This document shows positions 27,018 through 35,776 of a stretch of DNA of 64,000 bases, in pieces. Source of the stretch: Nitratireductor alexandrii (GTDB lineage: Bacteria; Pseudomonadota; Alphaproteobacteria; Rhizobiales; Rhizobiaceae); contig NZ_RBVY01000005.1 in the NCBI RefSeq assembly GCF_004000215.1, positions 62,001-126,000 of the forward strand. The letters are read 5' to 3'. Under the pieces are notes generated by a model that worked only from the letters and a program-made list of their open reading frames with translations, ran no database searches and was not told the origin of the DNA. The position numbers were made by a program, and so were the translations under genes. The first letter of the stretch is position 1; each line of letters opens with the position of its first letter.

Positions 27018-27259
27018 GCCTTGCCCTCGCGATGGTCGGAAACATCGAATACCCGCTCGGCATCCGCCTCCTCGGCGTCCGCCTCGCCGGGGCCGATATG
27101 GGTCGTGATGATGAAGCCGATCAGCCCGACGATGATGATGGTCAGCCCGTAGCGGTGTAGAAACAGGCTCCAGGGCTGGCACAAGGCCACCATGCCCAGG
27201 ATCATCACCGTCTGCGAGGCCGGCTGCAAAAATTTCTGGTTGATCTCGCGAAATCTCAT
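27014..27259 (-). CDS. Small membrane protein of sugar ABC operon (81 residues)
   Basis: An 81-residue protein with two hydrophobic segments, roughly residues 17-33 and 39-54, and an acidic tail (GEADAEEADAERVFDVSD). Its start overlaps the permease stop (ATGA, 27256-27259) and its stop overlaps the first ATPase start (ATGA), so it is tightly coupled on both sides and very likely real. A small membrane protein (DUF2160 type) occurs at a comparable place in rhizobial glycerol-type ABC operons; whether this one belongs to that family could not be tested. Its role in the transporter is unknown. Confidence 0.8.
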   Translation of the reverse strand: MRFREINQKFLQPASQTVMILGMVALCQPWSLFLHRYGLTIIIVGLIGFIITTHIGPGEADAEEADAERVFDVSDHREGKA

Positions 27260-28215
27260 TTGCGGATCGCTCCGAAGGACATGCCGCGCAGCAGGTGATT
27301 GCGAAGCAGGAAGGTAAAGATGGCGACCGGCAGCAGGAACAGCACCGTGCCGGCCGCGATCACGGTCCAGTCCGGCAGGCCCGAGCCGATCTGGCTGGGG
27401 ATGAAGGGGGGTGCGGTCTGCGCCCGGCGATTGGTCATGATCAGCGCGAAGGCGTATTCGTTCCAGGCGATGATGAAACAGAACACCGCCGTGGCCGCGA
27501 TGCCGGTGGCCGCCTCCGGCAGCACCACCTTGAAGAAGGCCTGCAGCCGCGTATAGCCGTCGACCAGCGCCGCCTCCTCGTATTCGCGTGGGATCTCGTC
27601 GATGAACCCTTTCATCAGCCAGACCGAAAACGACATATTGAAGGCGGTATAGAGGATGATCAGCCCGACATGGGTGTCGGTCAGCCCGAACACCCGGTAC
27701 ATCAGGAACATCGGAATCGCGACGACCACCGGCGGCAGCATGCGCGTCGACAGGATGAAGAACAGCCAGTCCTGTTCGCCCGCCACCTTGAAGCGGGAAA
27801 ACCCGTATGCCGTCAGCGTGCCCATGCCGACCGCAAGCACGGTGGAGGACACGGCGATAATCAGCGAATTCATGAAGCGGTCCGGATAGGCCGACCAGCG
27901 CACCTCGCCGGTTCCCGAGCGCACCACCTTTTCGCCGCCGTCGAACACCAGTTGCTCCCACCAGGGGGCCGCGGCGTATTGCTCCTCGCTCGGCGCCTCG
28001 CGCAGTTGCGAGCGCCGCAGGAAGAGTTTCACGAACGGCGACACTTCCGGCTCGAACATCACCGTGGGCGGCACGGTGGTGGCCAGGTTGCGCGGCTTGA
28101 ACGCCGTCGCCGTGATCCAGTAGATCGGGGCCAGGAAGATCAGCGTCACCAGAAGGACGCTGACGATCGCCAGGCGATTGAGCGTGCGTTCGGCCGGGGT
28201 GCGGACTGCAGCCAT
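27256..28215 (-). CDS. Sugar ABC transporter permease 2 (MalG type, CUT1)
   Basis: A 319-residue inner-membrane permease with an N-terminal helix (LAIVSVLLVTLIFLAPIYWI) and a periplasmic insert at residues about 50-105 that is longer than in simple MalG proteins. The EAA coupling loop EEAALVDGYTRLQAFFKVVLP lies near residue 215. It begins one base after permease 1 ends and is the partner membrane subunit of the importer. Confidence 0.94.
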   Translation of the reverse strand: MAAVRTPAERTLNRLAIVSVLLVTLIFLAPIYWITATAFKPRNLATTVPPTVMFEPEVSPFVKLFLRRSQLREAPSEEQYAAAPWWEQLVFDGGEKVVRSGTGEVRWSAYPDRFMNSLIIAVSSTVLAVGMGTLTAYGFSRFKVAGEQDWLFFILSTRMLPPVVVAIPMFLMYRVFGLTDTHVGLIILYTAFNMSFSVWLMKGFIDEIPREYEEAALVDGYTRLQAFFKVVLPEAATGIAATAVFCFIIAWNEYAFALIMTNRRAQTAPPFIPSQIGSGLPDWTVIAAGTVLFLLPVAIFTFLLRNHLLRGMSFGAIRK

Positions 28216-28216
28216 T

Positions 28217-29122
28217 CTAGCGCTCCTTCACCTTGTTCAGATATTTGACGTAGATATTGGTGATCGCCACCACCACGATCAGCATGATGTAGGCGAGCGC
28301 GCAGGAGCGCCCCGTCTGCCATTCCTGGAACGCCATCTTGTAGAGCCGGATCGACAGCACCTCCGTCGTCGGCTGGCTGGTCAGGATGTAGGCGAGGTCG
28401 AAGGTCTTGAACGCTTCCATGGTGCGAAAGATGATCGCGATCATCAGGATCGGCGCCACCAGCGGCAGGGTGATGCGAAAGAAGGTGTAGAGCGACCCGG
28501 CCCGGTCGATCGCCGCCGCCTCGTAAAGATGCTTCGGCACCGCCGACAGCCCGGCCAGCGACAACAGCATGACGAAGGGCGACCACATCCAGATATCGGT
28601 AATCGCCACGGCATAGAGCGCCATGTCGGGATTGGCGAGCCACTCGAACGTGCCGAGCCCGAGCGCGTAGTTGATGATGCCGAAGGACGGGTCGTAAAGC
28701 AGCTTCCAGAACAGGCCGACCACCGCCATCGACAGCATCATCGGCAAAAGCAGCAGCGTGGTGATCAGGCCCTTATAGGGGATGTCGCGGTTGAGCAGCA
28801 GCGCCACGCCGAAGCCGACGACCACCTGGCCGGCGACCGAGACGATGACGTATTTGGCGGTGATGACGAAATTGTTCCAGATGAACGGGTCGTTCAACAG
28901 CTCGCGATAATTCTGCAGGCCGATGAAATTGGCCGGCGCATTGGTCGAGGCGCGGAAATCGGTGAAGGAATAATAGAGCGAATACAGCAGCGGAAAGATG
29001 TTGAAGACGATCAGGAACAGGATCGTCGGAATGATGAACAGATTGCGGATCGAAAGATCGCTCAGCCCGCGCTTGGCCGCATGCGATTGCGGGTCCAGCC
29101 TGGTTATGACGTCGGTCGTCAA
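28217..29122 (-). CDS. Sugar ABC transporter permease 1 (MalF type, CUT1)
   Basis: A 301-residue inner-membrane permease with six likely helices and the coupling loop EAAAIDRAGSLYTFFRITLP. Translation apparently starts at TTG 29122, supported by GGGAGGAG six to seven bases upstream; no in-frame ATG is close. It follows the binding-protein gene after a 219-base gap containing a strong hairpin. Confidence 0.93.
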   Translation of the reverse strand: MTTDVITRLDPQSHAAKRGLSDLSIRNLFIIPTILFLIVFNIFPLLYSLYYSFTDFRASTNAPANFIGLQNYRELLNDPFIWNNFVITAKYVIVSVAGQVVVGFGVALLLNRDIPYKGLITTLLLLPMMLSMAVVGLFWKLLYDPSFGIINYALGLGTFEWLANPDMALYAVAITDIWMWSPFVMLLSLAGLSAVPKHLYEAAAIDRAGSLYTFFRITLPLVAPILMIAIIFRTMEAFKTFDLAYILTSQPTTEVLSIRLYKMAFQEWQTGRSCALAYIMLIVVVAITNIYVKYLNKVKER

Positions 29123-29306
29123 GACGCTCCTCCCCTGAGAGCTTGATCACAGCGGGCCGGCGCGGTCGCCGGCGAAACAGGACGTTTCGCCGCGATCTAC
29201 GGTCTGGCCCCATTGACCGTGAAACGATTGCCTTCATGGCGTCCGTTTGCGAGGCACGCCCGGTCGCACCGGACCCCGCGATCCTCGAAAGCGGACCTTG
29301 ATGGGC

Positions 29307-29334
29307 GGCGGAAGGGGCCAAGGCCCCTTCCGCC
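29307..29334. terminator. Strong hairpin between binding-protein and permease genes
   Basis: A perfect 13-base inverted repeat (GGCGGAAGGGGCC / GGCCCCTTCCGCC, centre AA) eight bases downstream of the binding-protein stop. No uridine run follows on the minus strand, so it is more likely an mRNA-stabilising or attenuating hairpin than a full terminator. Such a structure would make binding protein more abundant than permeases. Confidence 0.75.
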
Positions 29335-29341
29335 TTGTCGG

Positions 29342-30652
29342 CTATTGGAGCCGGTCGTATTTCTTGAAGGTCTCGGTCCAGTCCACCGCCAGCGCGTCGA
29401 GCGCTTCCTTGGCGGTGCCTTCGCCGCCAACGATATAGGGGTAGATGCGCTGGTTGATCTGCTGCAGCAGCTCGGCGAATTCCGGCACCGCCCAGAAGTC
29501 CTTCACCTTGAACATCGTCTGGTAGAAGGCCTCGTTATAGGGCGTGGCGTTGCGGAACTCCTCCGATTCCAGCGTCTTGGCGTGGCAGGTATAGCCACCC
29601 AGTTCCGCCCAGCGCTTCTGCACGTCGTCACGGATGAACCACTCCAGGAACTTCATCGCCTCTTCCTTGTTCTGGGAATAGGACACGATGGAGATCCCCT
29701 GCCCGCCAAGCGCGGCGAACTGGTCGCCGTCCGGCCCGGCCGGATTGGCGAAGAAGCCGGTATTCTTGGCGTGCGGATTGGTAGCCTCGTTCAGCAGCGC
29801 CGGGAAGAAGGCGAAATAGTTCATGCTCATCGCCGCCAGACCCTCGGTGATGGCCTGGTTGTTTTCCACGAAGAAGGTCTTCGCCCAGCCCGGAGGCGTG
29901 AACTGGTAGAGCTCCTTGTAGGCTTCCAGCGCGGCGACGGCCTTGTCGGAATTGATGTAGCCTTCAACCTCGTAGGTCTCGTAATTGCCGAGTTCCCCGC
30001 CGAAGCTGAAGATGGCGTTTTCCACGCCCATCACCAGTGCGTCGTAGGAATTGTCGGTATAGATCGCCACGCCGTAGCGCTTTTCGTCGGGGCGATGGAA
30101 GAACTCGGCGATGTCGCGAAGCTGCTTCCAGTCCTTCGGCGGCGCGAGATCGTAGCCGTATTTGGCCTTGAACGCCTCCATCTCCTTGGGATCCTCGAAC
30201 CAGTCCGTACGATAGGACCAGCCGACAGCGTCGCCTTCGAGCGGGATCGCCCAGTATTTGCCGCTGTTGCCGGGATATTCGGCATAATACTTCACCGTCG
30301 CCGGGGCCATCACCTCGCCGAGATTGTGCTCTTTGAAGAAGTCGGTCAGGTCGACATAGTGGCCGCCGGTCGAGCCCGCGCCGAGCCATTGTGAATCGCC
30401 CACGACCAGATCGTAGGCATCGCCGCGCGCATTGAACTCGGTGAAGGCCTTGGTCTGGAAGTCAGACCATGGCGTCGTCTCGACCGTGACCCGAACGCCG
30501 GTCTCGGCCTCGTATTCGTTGACCAGTTCCTGCAGATAGTTGGCCGGATCCCACTCCGCCCAGAATATGGTCAGTTCCTGCGCCAGTGCCGACGTGCCGC
30601 TGGCAAGCGTCAGGCCTATACCGGCGACAATGCCGGCGATTTTTCTTCGCAT
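29342..30652 (-). CDS. Sugar ABC transporter periplasmic substrate-binding protein
   Basis: A 436-residue extracellular solute-binding protein of family 1. It has a signal peptide (MRRKIAGIVAGIGLTLASGT, cleavage after SALAQ) and then a mature part beginning ELTIFWAEWDPANYLQELV. Aromatic residues typical of sugar pockets are frequent (WAIPLEGDAVGWSY, GGYTCHAK). The start has GGAGGAG upstream. It is the first gene of the importer operon, with operator-like palindromes 167 and 337 bases upstream. The ligand is unknown. Confidence 0.93.
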   Translation of the reverse strand: MRRKIAGIVAGIGLTLASGTSALAQELTIFWAEWDPANYLQELVNEYEAETGVRVTVETTPWSDFQTKAFTEFNARGDAYDLVVGDSQWLGAGSTGGHYVDLTDFFKEHNLGEVMAPATVKYYAEYPGNSGKYWAIPLEGDAVGWSYRTDWFEDPKEMEAFKAKYGYDLAPPKDWKQLRDIAEFFHRPDEKRYGVAIYTDNSYDALVMGVENAIFSFGGELGNYETYEVEGYINSDKAVAALEAYKELYQFTPPGWAKTFFVENNQAITEGLAAMSMNYFAFFPALLNEATNPHAKNTGFFANPAGPDGDQFAALGGQGISIVSYSQNKEEAMKFLEWFIRDDVQKRWAELGGYTCHAKTLESEEFRNATPYNEAFYQTMFKVKDFWAVPEFAELLQQINQRIYPYIVGGEGTAKEALDALAVDWTETFKKYDRLQ

Positions 30653-31002
30653 GATCTTGCTCCTCCCTGTTGCGCCGTCTCAAGCGTCGCTGCCGTCGCA
30701 GACCCATTGCGTCATGCCCGGCTGCGGCGTCGCCCTTTGCCGGCAACCTCCACATGCCGGCATAGTCGCCAACGATCCGCCAGCAGCCAAAGCGCTGCGG
30801 CGGGCGTTGCTCCTTAAAACTGGTAGTACCAATTGACGGGGGCGGTCAAGCTTCTTTTTCCCCTTTTCGGCACGGCTCTAAACCGTTTTGAAAATCAGCG
30901 CCTTATAACGCCTCTATACTGGCCATTCATCACAGTGTTGCCGCTGCTTCCCGCTGCAACGCGGACCGAAACGCCGAAAACACCCGTCTTTGGTAAGACC
31001 AG
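30653..31002. other. Promoter region of the sugar ABC operon (350 bases)
   Basis: No convincing gene is seen. It contains palindrome copy C (30819-30833) and copy D (30989-31003, overlapping the last base of the neighbouring tetR gene). The segment at 30860-30960 is relatively AT-rich and is the likely promoter area for the minus-strand operon. Confidence 0.7.
30819..30833. promoter_or_regulatory. Operator-like palindrome ACTGGTAGTACCAAT (copy C)
   Basis: The core TGGTA-G-TACCA is a perfect palindrome. Same WYTGGT-N3-ACCARW pattern as copies A and B near the isomerase genes, here upstream of the binding-protein gene. Confidence 0.65.
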
Positions 31003-31003
31003 T
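30989..31003. promoter_or_regulatory. Operator-like palindrome TTTGGTAAGACCAGT (copy D)
   Basis: The core is TGGT-AAG-ACCA, 170 bases upstream of copy C, allowing looping or cooperative binding. It overlaps the end of the tetR gene. Confidence 0.55.
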
Positions 31004-31662
31004 TATGCCAAGTCAGTCGACTCCGCCGCCTTTATGTCGCCCGCTGTCGCCGCGCGCAGCAGCGCCTCGGCCGTCCAGGCCACGATACGGGCCGTCTCGT
31101 CGGCGTCGCAGCCCCAGATATCCTTGAGCACCACGAAGGCCTCGACGCCGAAAACCAGCGACAGCGCCTTGGCGAGGCGGTCGAACTCGGCTTCGGGCAG
31201 TGCGCCCGCCAGCGGGCTCAGCGCGTCGCGCAGCAAGGCAACCCTGTGGCCGCGGCGAAAACGGGTCTCGTCGTCCGGCTGGCCGGCCTGCGACGGCTCG
31301 CGCTGGTCGAGCGCGAGTTTCAGCGCGGCCCGGAACGTGGCCTCGAACTCGTCCATGCGCGGCCATGACGACGCAAACAGGTCGCGGACGCGCTCGACGG
31401 GATCGCTCGCCTCGCAACGCCAGTCGAGGATCGGACCGAGCGCCCGGTCGACCACCGTGCCGACCAGGGCGGCCTGGCTGGGAAAATACCGATAGGCGGT
31501 GGCGCGCGAAACTTCCGCCTCCTCCGCCACCTCGGCGACGGAGGGCACGATGCCGGCCTGCATCATCCGCACCGCGGTTTCGATCATCAGCCGCCGCGTC
31601 CTCGCCCGCGGACCTTTTTCCGGTTCGGCGGCAGGATTCGCGGCTTGATTTGAGATATTCAT
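31003..31662 (-). CDS. TetR-family transcriptional regulator
   Basis: A 219-residue regulator with a helix-turn-helix near residues 25-70 ([26 protein letters not shown]), in the less common form lacking the first-helix TRERIL pattern. The C-terminal half is generic. It is divergent from the Tm-1-like gene, with only 76 bases between starts, so it most likely controls that unit. A short inverted repeat ACGA-TAC-TCGT at 31669-31679 could be part of its site, but the match is weak. Confidence 0.88.
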   Translation of the reverse strand: MNISNQAANPAAEPEKGPRARTRRLMIETAVRMMQAGIVPSVAEVAEEAEVSRATAYRYFPSQAALVGTVVDRALGPILDWRCEASDPVERVRDLFASSWPRMDEFEATFRAALKLALDQREPSQAGQPDDETRFRRGHRVALLRDALSPLAGALPEAEFDRLAKALSLVFGVEAFVVLKDIWGCDADETARIVAWTAEALLRAATAGDIKAAESTDLA

Positions 31663-31738
31663 GTCACTACGATACTCGTGTCTCAGAATTTAGGCAACCG
31701 GCACGTCATCCGTGCGCAACGATCACGGCCAAACAGTC

Positions 31739-32962
31739 ATGAAGCGGGTTTACGTCGTCGGCACGGCCGACACCAAGGGTGCCGAACTGGCCTATCTCGC
31801 CGCGCGGATCGCGGACTGCGGTGCGGCCGTGACCGTGGTGGATATCGGAACCGGCGCCGCGGCCGATGGATCGGCCTTCGCAGGCGCCGATTTCGTGCCT
31901 GCCTCCGAGGTGGCCGCCCATGGCGGCGGCGCGACGCGGCAGGCGCTGGCCGCGGCGGACCGCGGCAGTGCCGTTGCCGCCATGACGGACGCGTTTTGCG
32001 CCTTCGTGACCACCCGCACCGACATGGCCGGCATGATCGGCATCGGCGGCGGCGGCGGCACGGTGATGGTGACGGCGGGCATGCGCGCGCTGCCGATCGG
32101 CCTGCCCAAGCTCATGGTCTCCACGCTGGCCTCGGGCGACGTGGCGCCCTATGTCGACGTGTCCGACATCATCATGATGCCGTCGATCACCGACATGGCC
32201 GGCCTCAACCGCATCAGCCGCGTCATCCTCGACAACGCCGCCAGGGCGATTGCCGCGATGGCCACGCAGCCGGCAGCACCCGCGGACGACCGGCCCGCCG
32301 TCGGGCTGACCATGTTCGGCGTTACCACCGCCTGTGTGACCGCCGTCGTCGAGGCGCTGAAATCGACACACGATTGCCTGGTCTTCCATGCCACCGGCAC
32401 CGGCGGGCGCACGATGGAAACGCTTGCCGCCTCCGGCATGCTGGAAGGCATGCTCGACGTCACCACCACGGAGATCTGCGACCTGTTGGTCGGCGGGGTG
32501 CTGCCGGCCCGCGACGACCGGCTCGACGTGGTGGCGAAAACCGGACTGCCTTATGTCGGCTCGCTCGGCGCGCTCGACATGGTCAATTTCTGGGCGCCCG
32601 ACACCGTGCCGGCCGCGTTCGAAGGCCGCACCTTCTACGAACACAACCCCAACGTCACGCTGATGCGCACCACAAAGGACGAATGCCGGCGCATCGGCGC
32701 CTGGATCGGCGACAAGCTCAATGCCTGTCGGGGCCCTGTCCGCATCCTGATCCCGGAAAAGGGCGTCTCCGCGCTCGACATCGAGGGCGGCCCGTTCTTC
32801 GATCCGAACGCCGACGCGGTTTTGTTCGACACGCTCGAAGACACCGTCGAATGGACGCAGGACCGCCGGCTGCAGCGCCTGCCGCTGCATATCAACGACC
32901 CCGCCTTCGCCGCCGCGCTCGCCGAGGCCTATCGCGAAATCACCGCCAAGAAGGGCAAATGA
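31739..32962 (+). CDS. Tm-1-like ATP-binding domain protein (UPF0261)
   Basis: A 407-residue protein of the UPF0261 / Tm-1-like family, named for the tomato virus-resistance protein Tm-1. Characteristic stretches are [18 protein letters not shown] at the start, [10 protein letters not shown], the [20 protein letters not shown] block and the C-terminal [10 protein letters not shown]. Bacterial function is not established. ATG 31739 is chosen over an in-frame GTG at 31712. Its stop overlaps the next gene (ATGATG at 32959), and the two families are recurrent neighbours, suggesting a two-protein system. Confidence 0.9.
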   Translation: MKRVYVVGTADTKGAELAYLAARIADCGAAVTVVDIGTGAAADGSAFAGADFVPASEVAAHGGGATRQALAAADRGSAVAAMTDAFCAFVTTRTDMAGMIGIGGGGGTVMVTAGMRALPIGLPKLMVSTLASGDVAPYVDVSDIIMMPSITDMAGLNRISRVILDNAARAIAAMATQPAAPADDRPAVGLTMFGVTTACVTAVVEALKSTHDCLVFHATGTGGRTMETLAASGMLEGMLDVTTTEICDLLVGGVLPARDDRLDVVAKTGLPYVGSLGALDMVNFWAPDTVPAAFEGRTFYEHNPNVTLMRTTKDECRRIGAWIGDKLNACRGPVRILIPEKGVSALDIEGGPFFDPNADAVLFDTLEDTVEWTQDRRLQRLPLHINDPAFAAALAEAYREITAKKGK

Positions 32963-33798
32963 TGCCAGCCATTCCCCGCCGCCAGATTCTTCAACGCCTG
33001 CACGACATGGTCGACCGCCGCATTCCCATCGTCGGCGGCGGCGCCGGCACCGGCCTGTCGGCCAAGGGCGAGGAGGACGGCGGCATCGACCTGATCATCA
33101 TCTATAATTCCGGCCGCTACCGCATGGCCGGGCGCGGCTCGGCGGCCGGGCTGCTCGCCTACGGCAACGCCAACGAGATCGTCAAGGAGATGGCGGTCGA
33201 GGTGCTGCCGGTGGTCAAGAAGACCCCGGTTCTGGCCGGCGTCAACGGCACCGATCCTTTCGTGCTGATGCCGCAGTTTCTGGCCGAACTGCGCGCGATG
33301 GGCTTTTCCGGAGTGCAGAATTTCCCCACTGTCGGCCTGTTCGACGGCGTCATGCGGCAGAGTTTCGAGGAAACCGGCATGGGGTACGGGCTTGAGGTCG
33401 ACATGATCGCCCAGGCGGCCGCGCTCGACCTCCTGACCACGCCCTACGTGTTCAATCCCGACGAGGCCGACGCCATGACCAGAGCCGGCGCCGACATCAT
33501 CGTTGCTCATATGGGCGTGACCACCGGCGGCTCGATCGGCGCGACCTCGGCCAAGTCGCTCGACGCCTGCGTGGCCGAGATCGACGCCATCGCCGCGGCC
33601 GCGCGCGCCGTGCGCGACGACGTCATCGTGCTGTGCCACGGCGGCCCGATCGCCATGCCGGACGACGCCCAGTACGTGCTCGGCAAAACCCAGTTCTGTC
33701 ACGGGTTCTACGGTGCCAGTTCGATGGAGCGGCTGCCGGTGGAAACCGCGCTGGCCGAGCAGACGCGCCGGTTCAAGGCAATCGCGTTCGACCGCTGA
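32959..33798 (+). CDS. Phosphoenolpyruvate hydrolase-like TIM-barrel protein
   Basis: A 279-residue TIM barrel of the PEP-hydrolase-like family. Motifs include [20 protein letters not shown], the block [39 protein letters not shown] and the histidine of HMGVTTGG. In plant Tm-1 the same two domains are fused in one protein, and here they are separate overlapping genes. The enzymatic substrate is unknown; a phosphorylated or enol-type carboxylate is a guess from the family name only. Confidence 0.88.
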   Translation: MMPAIPRRQILQRLHDMVDRRIPIVGGGAGTGLSAKGEEDGGIDLIIIYNSGRYRMAGRGSAAGLLAYGNANEIVKEMAVEVLPVVKKTPVLAGVNGTDPFVLMPQFLAELRAMGFSGVQNFPTVGLFDGVMRQSFEETGMGYGLEVDMIAQAAALDLLTTPYVFNPDEADAMTRAGADIIVAHMGVTTGGSIGATSAKSLDACVAEIDAIAAAARAVRDDVIVLCHGGPIAMPDDAQYVLGKTQFCHGFYGASSMERLPVETALAEQTRRFKAIAFDR

Positions 33799-33821
33799 GG
33801 CGGCACGCCGGGAGGAAGACG

Positions 33822-34271
33822 ATGATCAAGGTCCGCACCTCAACCGTCATCGACGCGCCGATCGACGCCGTCTGGGCGCTGGCGTCCGATTTCAACGGCC
33901 TGCCCGCCTGGCACCCGGCCGCCGCCGAGAGCCATATCGAAGAGGGCAAGGCCAACAACGAAATCGGCTGCGTGCGCAATTTCGCCCTCAAGGACGGCTC
34001 CGGACGCGTGCGCGAAACGCTGCTCGCCGCCTCCTCGGTCGACCACACGATCACCTACGACATGGTGGGCGGCCCCCTGCCCTTTGTCGACTATGTCTCC
34101 GTGCTCCGCTTCGAACCGGTGACCGACGGCGATCGCACCTTTGCCGTGTGGACGGCCGAGTTCCGCGCGGGCGACGGCCAGACGGACAAATGGGGTCCCT
34201 TCGTGCGCGACGACGTGTTTCTCGGCGGCCTCAAGGCGCTCGAACGGGCGGTGAAGGCGCGGCAGGGCTGA
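33822..34271 (+). CDS. SRPBCC-family protein (START-like)
   Basis: A 149-residue protein of the SRPBCC / polyketide cyclase-like fold, with the N-terminal strand IDAPIDAVWALASDFNGLPAWHP and the C-terminal helix VFLGGLKALERAVKA. These proteins bind hydrophobic ligands in a cavity. GGAGGAA precedes the start. It follows the PEP-hydrolase-like gene by 23 bases and is probably co-transcribed with it. Confidence 0.85.
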   Translation: MIKVRTSTVIDAPIDAVWALASDFNGLPAWHPAAAESHIEEGKANNEIGCVRNFALKDGSGRVRETLLAASSVDHTITYDMVGGPLPFVDYVSVLRFEPVTDGDRTFAVWTAEFRAGDGQTDKWGPFVRDDVFLGGLKALERAVKARQG

Positions 34272-34339
34272 CACCGGCTGCGCCGGCACAATACTGGACA
34301 TAAAAATTCAGGTATTTTCGGCTTTGGCCTAGCGTCCGA

Positions 34340-34356
34340 TTTGGAATCCTTCTAAA
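34340..34356. promoter_or_regulatory. Irr-type ICE box upstream of rirA
   Basis: TTTGGAATCCTTCTAAA matches the Irr box consensus (TTTAGAA-N3-TTCTAAA) at all but one specified base. It ends 48 bases before the rirA start. Irr control of rirA has been reported in Agrobacterium, which makes the site plausible. Confidence 0.65.
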
Positions 34357-34404
34357 CAAGACGGTACAAGCCGTGTGTCAGCGGCTTTGCCGAAGAGGAC
34401 GACC

Positions 34405-34866
34405 ATGAGGCTAACCCGTCAGACCAACTACGCCGTGCGCATCCTGATGTATTGCGCGGCCAATGACGGCCAGCTCAGCCGCATCCCCGAGATCGCCGCC
34501 GCCTATTCGGTGTCGGAACTGTTTCTGTTCAAGATCCTGCAGCCGCTGGTCGAACACAAGCTCGTCACCACGGTGCGGGGCCGCAAGGGCGGCGTCAAGC
34601 TCGCCAGGCCGGCCGAGGAGATCACCTTGTTCGACGTCGTGCGCGTCACCGAGGAAAGCTTCGCCATGGCCGAGTGTTTCGAAAACGACACGGCCGACTG
34701 TCCGCTGATCGAGTCCTGCGCCCTCAACAGCGCCCTGCGCGAGGCGCTCGGCGCGTTTTTCGAGGTTCTGGGCCGTCACAGCATCGCCGACCTGGTCAAT
34801 GACAGCCCCGCCATGCAGGTGCGGCTCGGCATCGCCCTGCCCGAGCCCCGCGCCGCCGTCAACTGA
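34405..34866 (+). CDS. rirA: Iron-responsive Rrf2-family regulator RirA
   Basis: A 153-residue Rrf2 protein that matches rhizobial RirA along its length: MRLTRQTNYAVRILMYCAAN, SELFLFKILQPL, FDVVRVTEESFAMAECFE. The cysteines that hold the iron-sulfur cluster are C91, C99 and C105. RirA represses iron-uptake genes when iron is plentiful by binding IRO boxes. The placement beside hmu genes and a candidate IRO box at 39200 fits. It converges with hmuV. Confidence 0.93.
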   Translation: MRLTRQTNYAVRILMYCAANDGQLSRIPEIAAAYSVSELFLFKILQPLVEHKLVTTVRGRKGGVKLARPAEEITLFDVVRVTEESFAMAECFENDTADCPLIESCALNSALREALGAFFEVLGRHSIADLVNDSPAMQVRLGIALPEPRAAVN

Positions 34867-34911
34867 CCGACCTTCGCCTGCGCTGACCGAAAACGGGTCG
34901 ACGCGCCCGGC

Positions 34912-34935
34912 CGGCCGGTAAGGCGCGACCGGCCG
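34912..34935. terminator. Hairpin between convergent rirA and hmuV
   Basis: An 8-base stem, CGGCCGGT / ACCGGCCG, around an 8-base loop in the 93-base gap between the two convergent genes. It has no clear uridine run, but could end both transcripts. Confidence 0.4.
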
Positions 34936-34959
34936 CACCGGCACCAAGCCGAAAAGCAG

Positions 34960-35751
34960 TCACAGCGAGGCGGCGTGCGGCAGGATGTAAGGCTGCCCGG
35001 CCTGCGGCGGCACGCCGACCCGCAAGGCGCATTCGAACACGCGCGACATCAAGCCGTCGCTCAGCACCTCCTGCGGCGTGCCCGTTGCCGCGACGCGCCC
35101 GCGATGCATGACGACGATCCGGTCGGCGAACATCGCGGCCAGGTTGAGGTCGTGCAGGATGGCGATCACCCCGCCGCCGCGTGTCGCAAAATCGCGCGCG
35201 ATGCGCATGATGACGAGCTGGTGCTTGATGTCGAGGCTGGACACCGGCTCGTCGAGAAACAGAAAGCGCGGCCGCCCCTCCAGCACCGGCGCCCAGACCT
35301 GGCACAACACACGCGCGAGCTGGACGCGCTGCTGCTCGCCGCCCGAAAGCTCCTGGTAAAAACGGCCGGCGAACCCGTCGAGGTCGACCCTGGCCAGCGC
35401 CCGTTCCGGCAGGCGCTGCGCCTCGCCGGCGAGCGCGCCGGATCGGCCGCCCGACAGTCCCAGCCCCACCACCTCGCGCACGGTGAAGGGAAACGACAGC
35501 GCCGTCGCCTGCGGCAGCACGGCCCGCATGCCGGCGAGCTGGTGGGGTTTCAGCCCGGCCAGGTCGACCCCGTTGATGGCGATCTCGCCCTCATAGGCAA
35601 GATCGGCCGACAGCGCCCGCAACAAGGTGGTCTTGCCCGATCCGTTCGGACCGACGATCGCCACCAGCGTGCCCGCCGGGGCCTCGAGATCGGCGCCGGA
35701 AACGATTCGCTTGCGGCCGATCGAAACCGAAACTTTGCGTGCCTTGATCAT
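34960..35751 (-). CDS. hmuV: Hemin ABC transporter ATPase HmuV
   Basis: A 263-residue ATPase of the siderophore/heme type: Walker A VGPNGSGKTTLLRAL, signature ELSGGEQQRVQLARVL, Walker B FLFLDEPVSSLDIKHQ, switch histidine in ILHDLN. It is the last gene of hmuPSTUV, 25 bases after hmuU. It energises heme passage from periplasm to cytoplasm. Confidence 0.95.
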   Translation of the reverse strand: MIKARKVSVSIGRKRIVSGADLEAPAGTLVAIVGPNGSGKTTLLRALSADLAYEGEIAINGVDLAGLKPHQLAGMRAVLPQATALSFPFTVREVVGLGLSGGRSGALAGEAQRLPERALARVDLDGFAGRFYQELSGGEQQRVQLARVLCQVWAPVLEGRPRFLFLDEPVSSLDIKHQLVIMRIARDFATRGGGVIAILHDLNLAAMFADRIVVMHRGRVAATGTPQEVLSDGLMSRVFECALRVGVPPQAGQPYILPHAASL

Positions 35752-35776
35752 CGCCCACCGTCCATGGATTTGCGTT

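Noticed and set aside
31669-31679. ACGA-TAC-TCGT as a TetR operator
   Set aside because: The arms are only four bases and the symmetry does not extend outward, so it is mentioned with the gene but not called.
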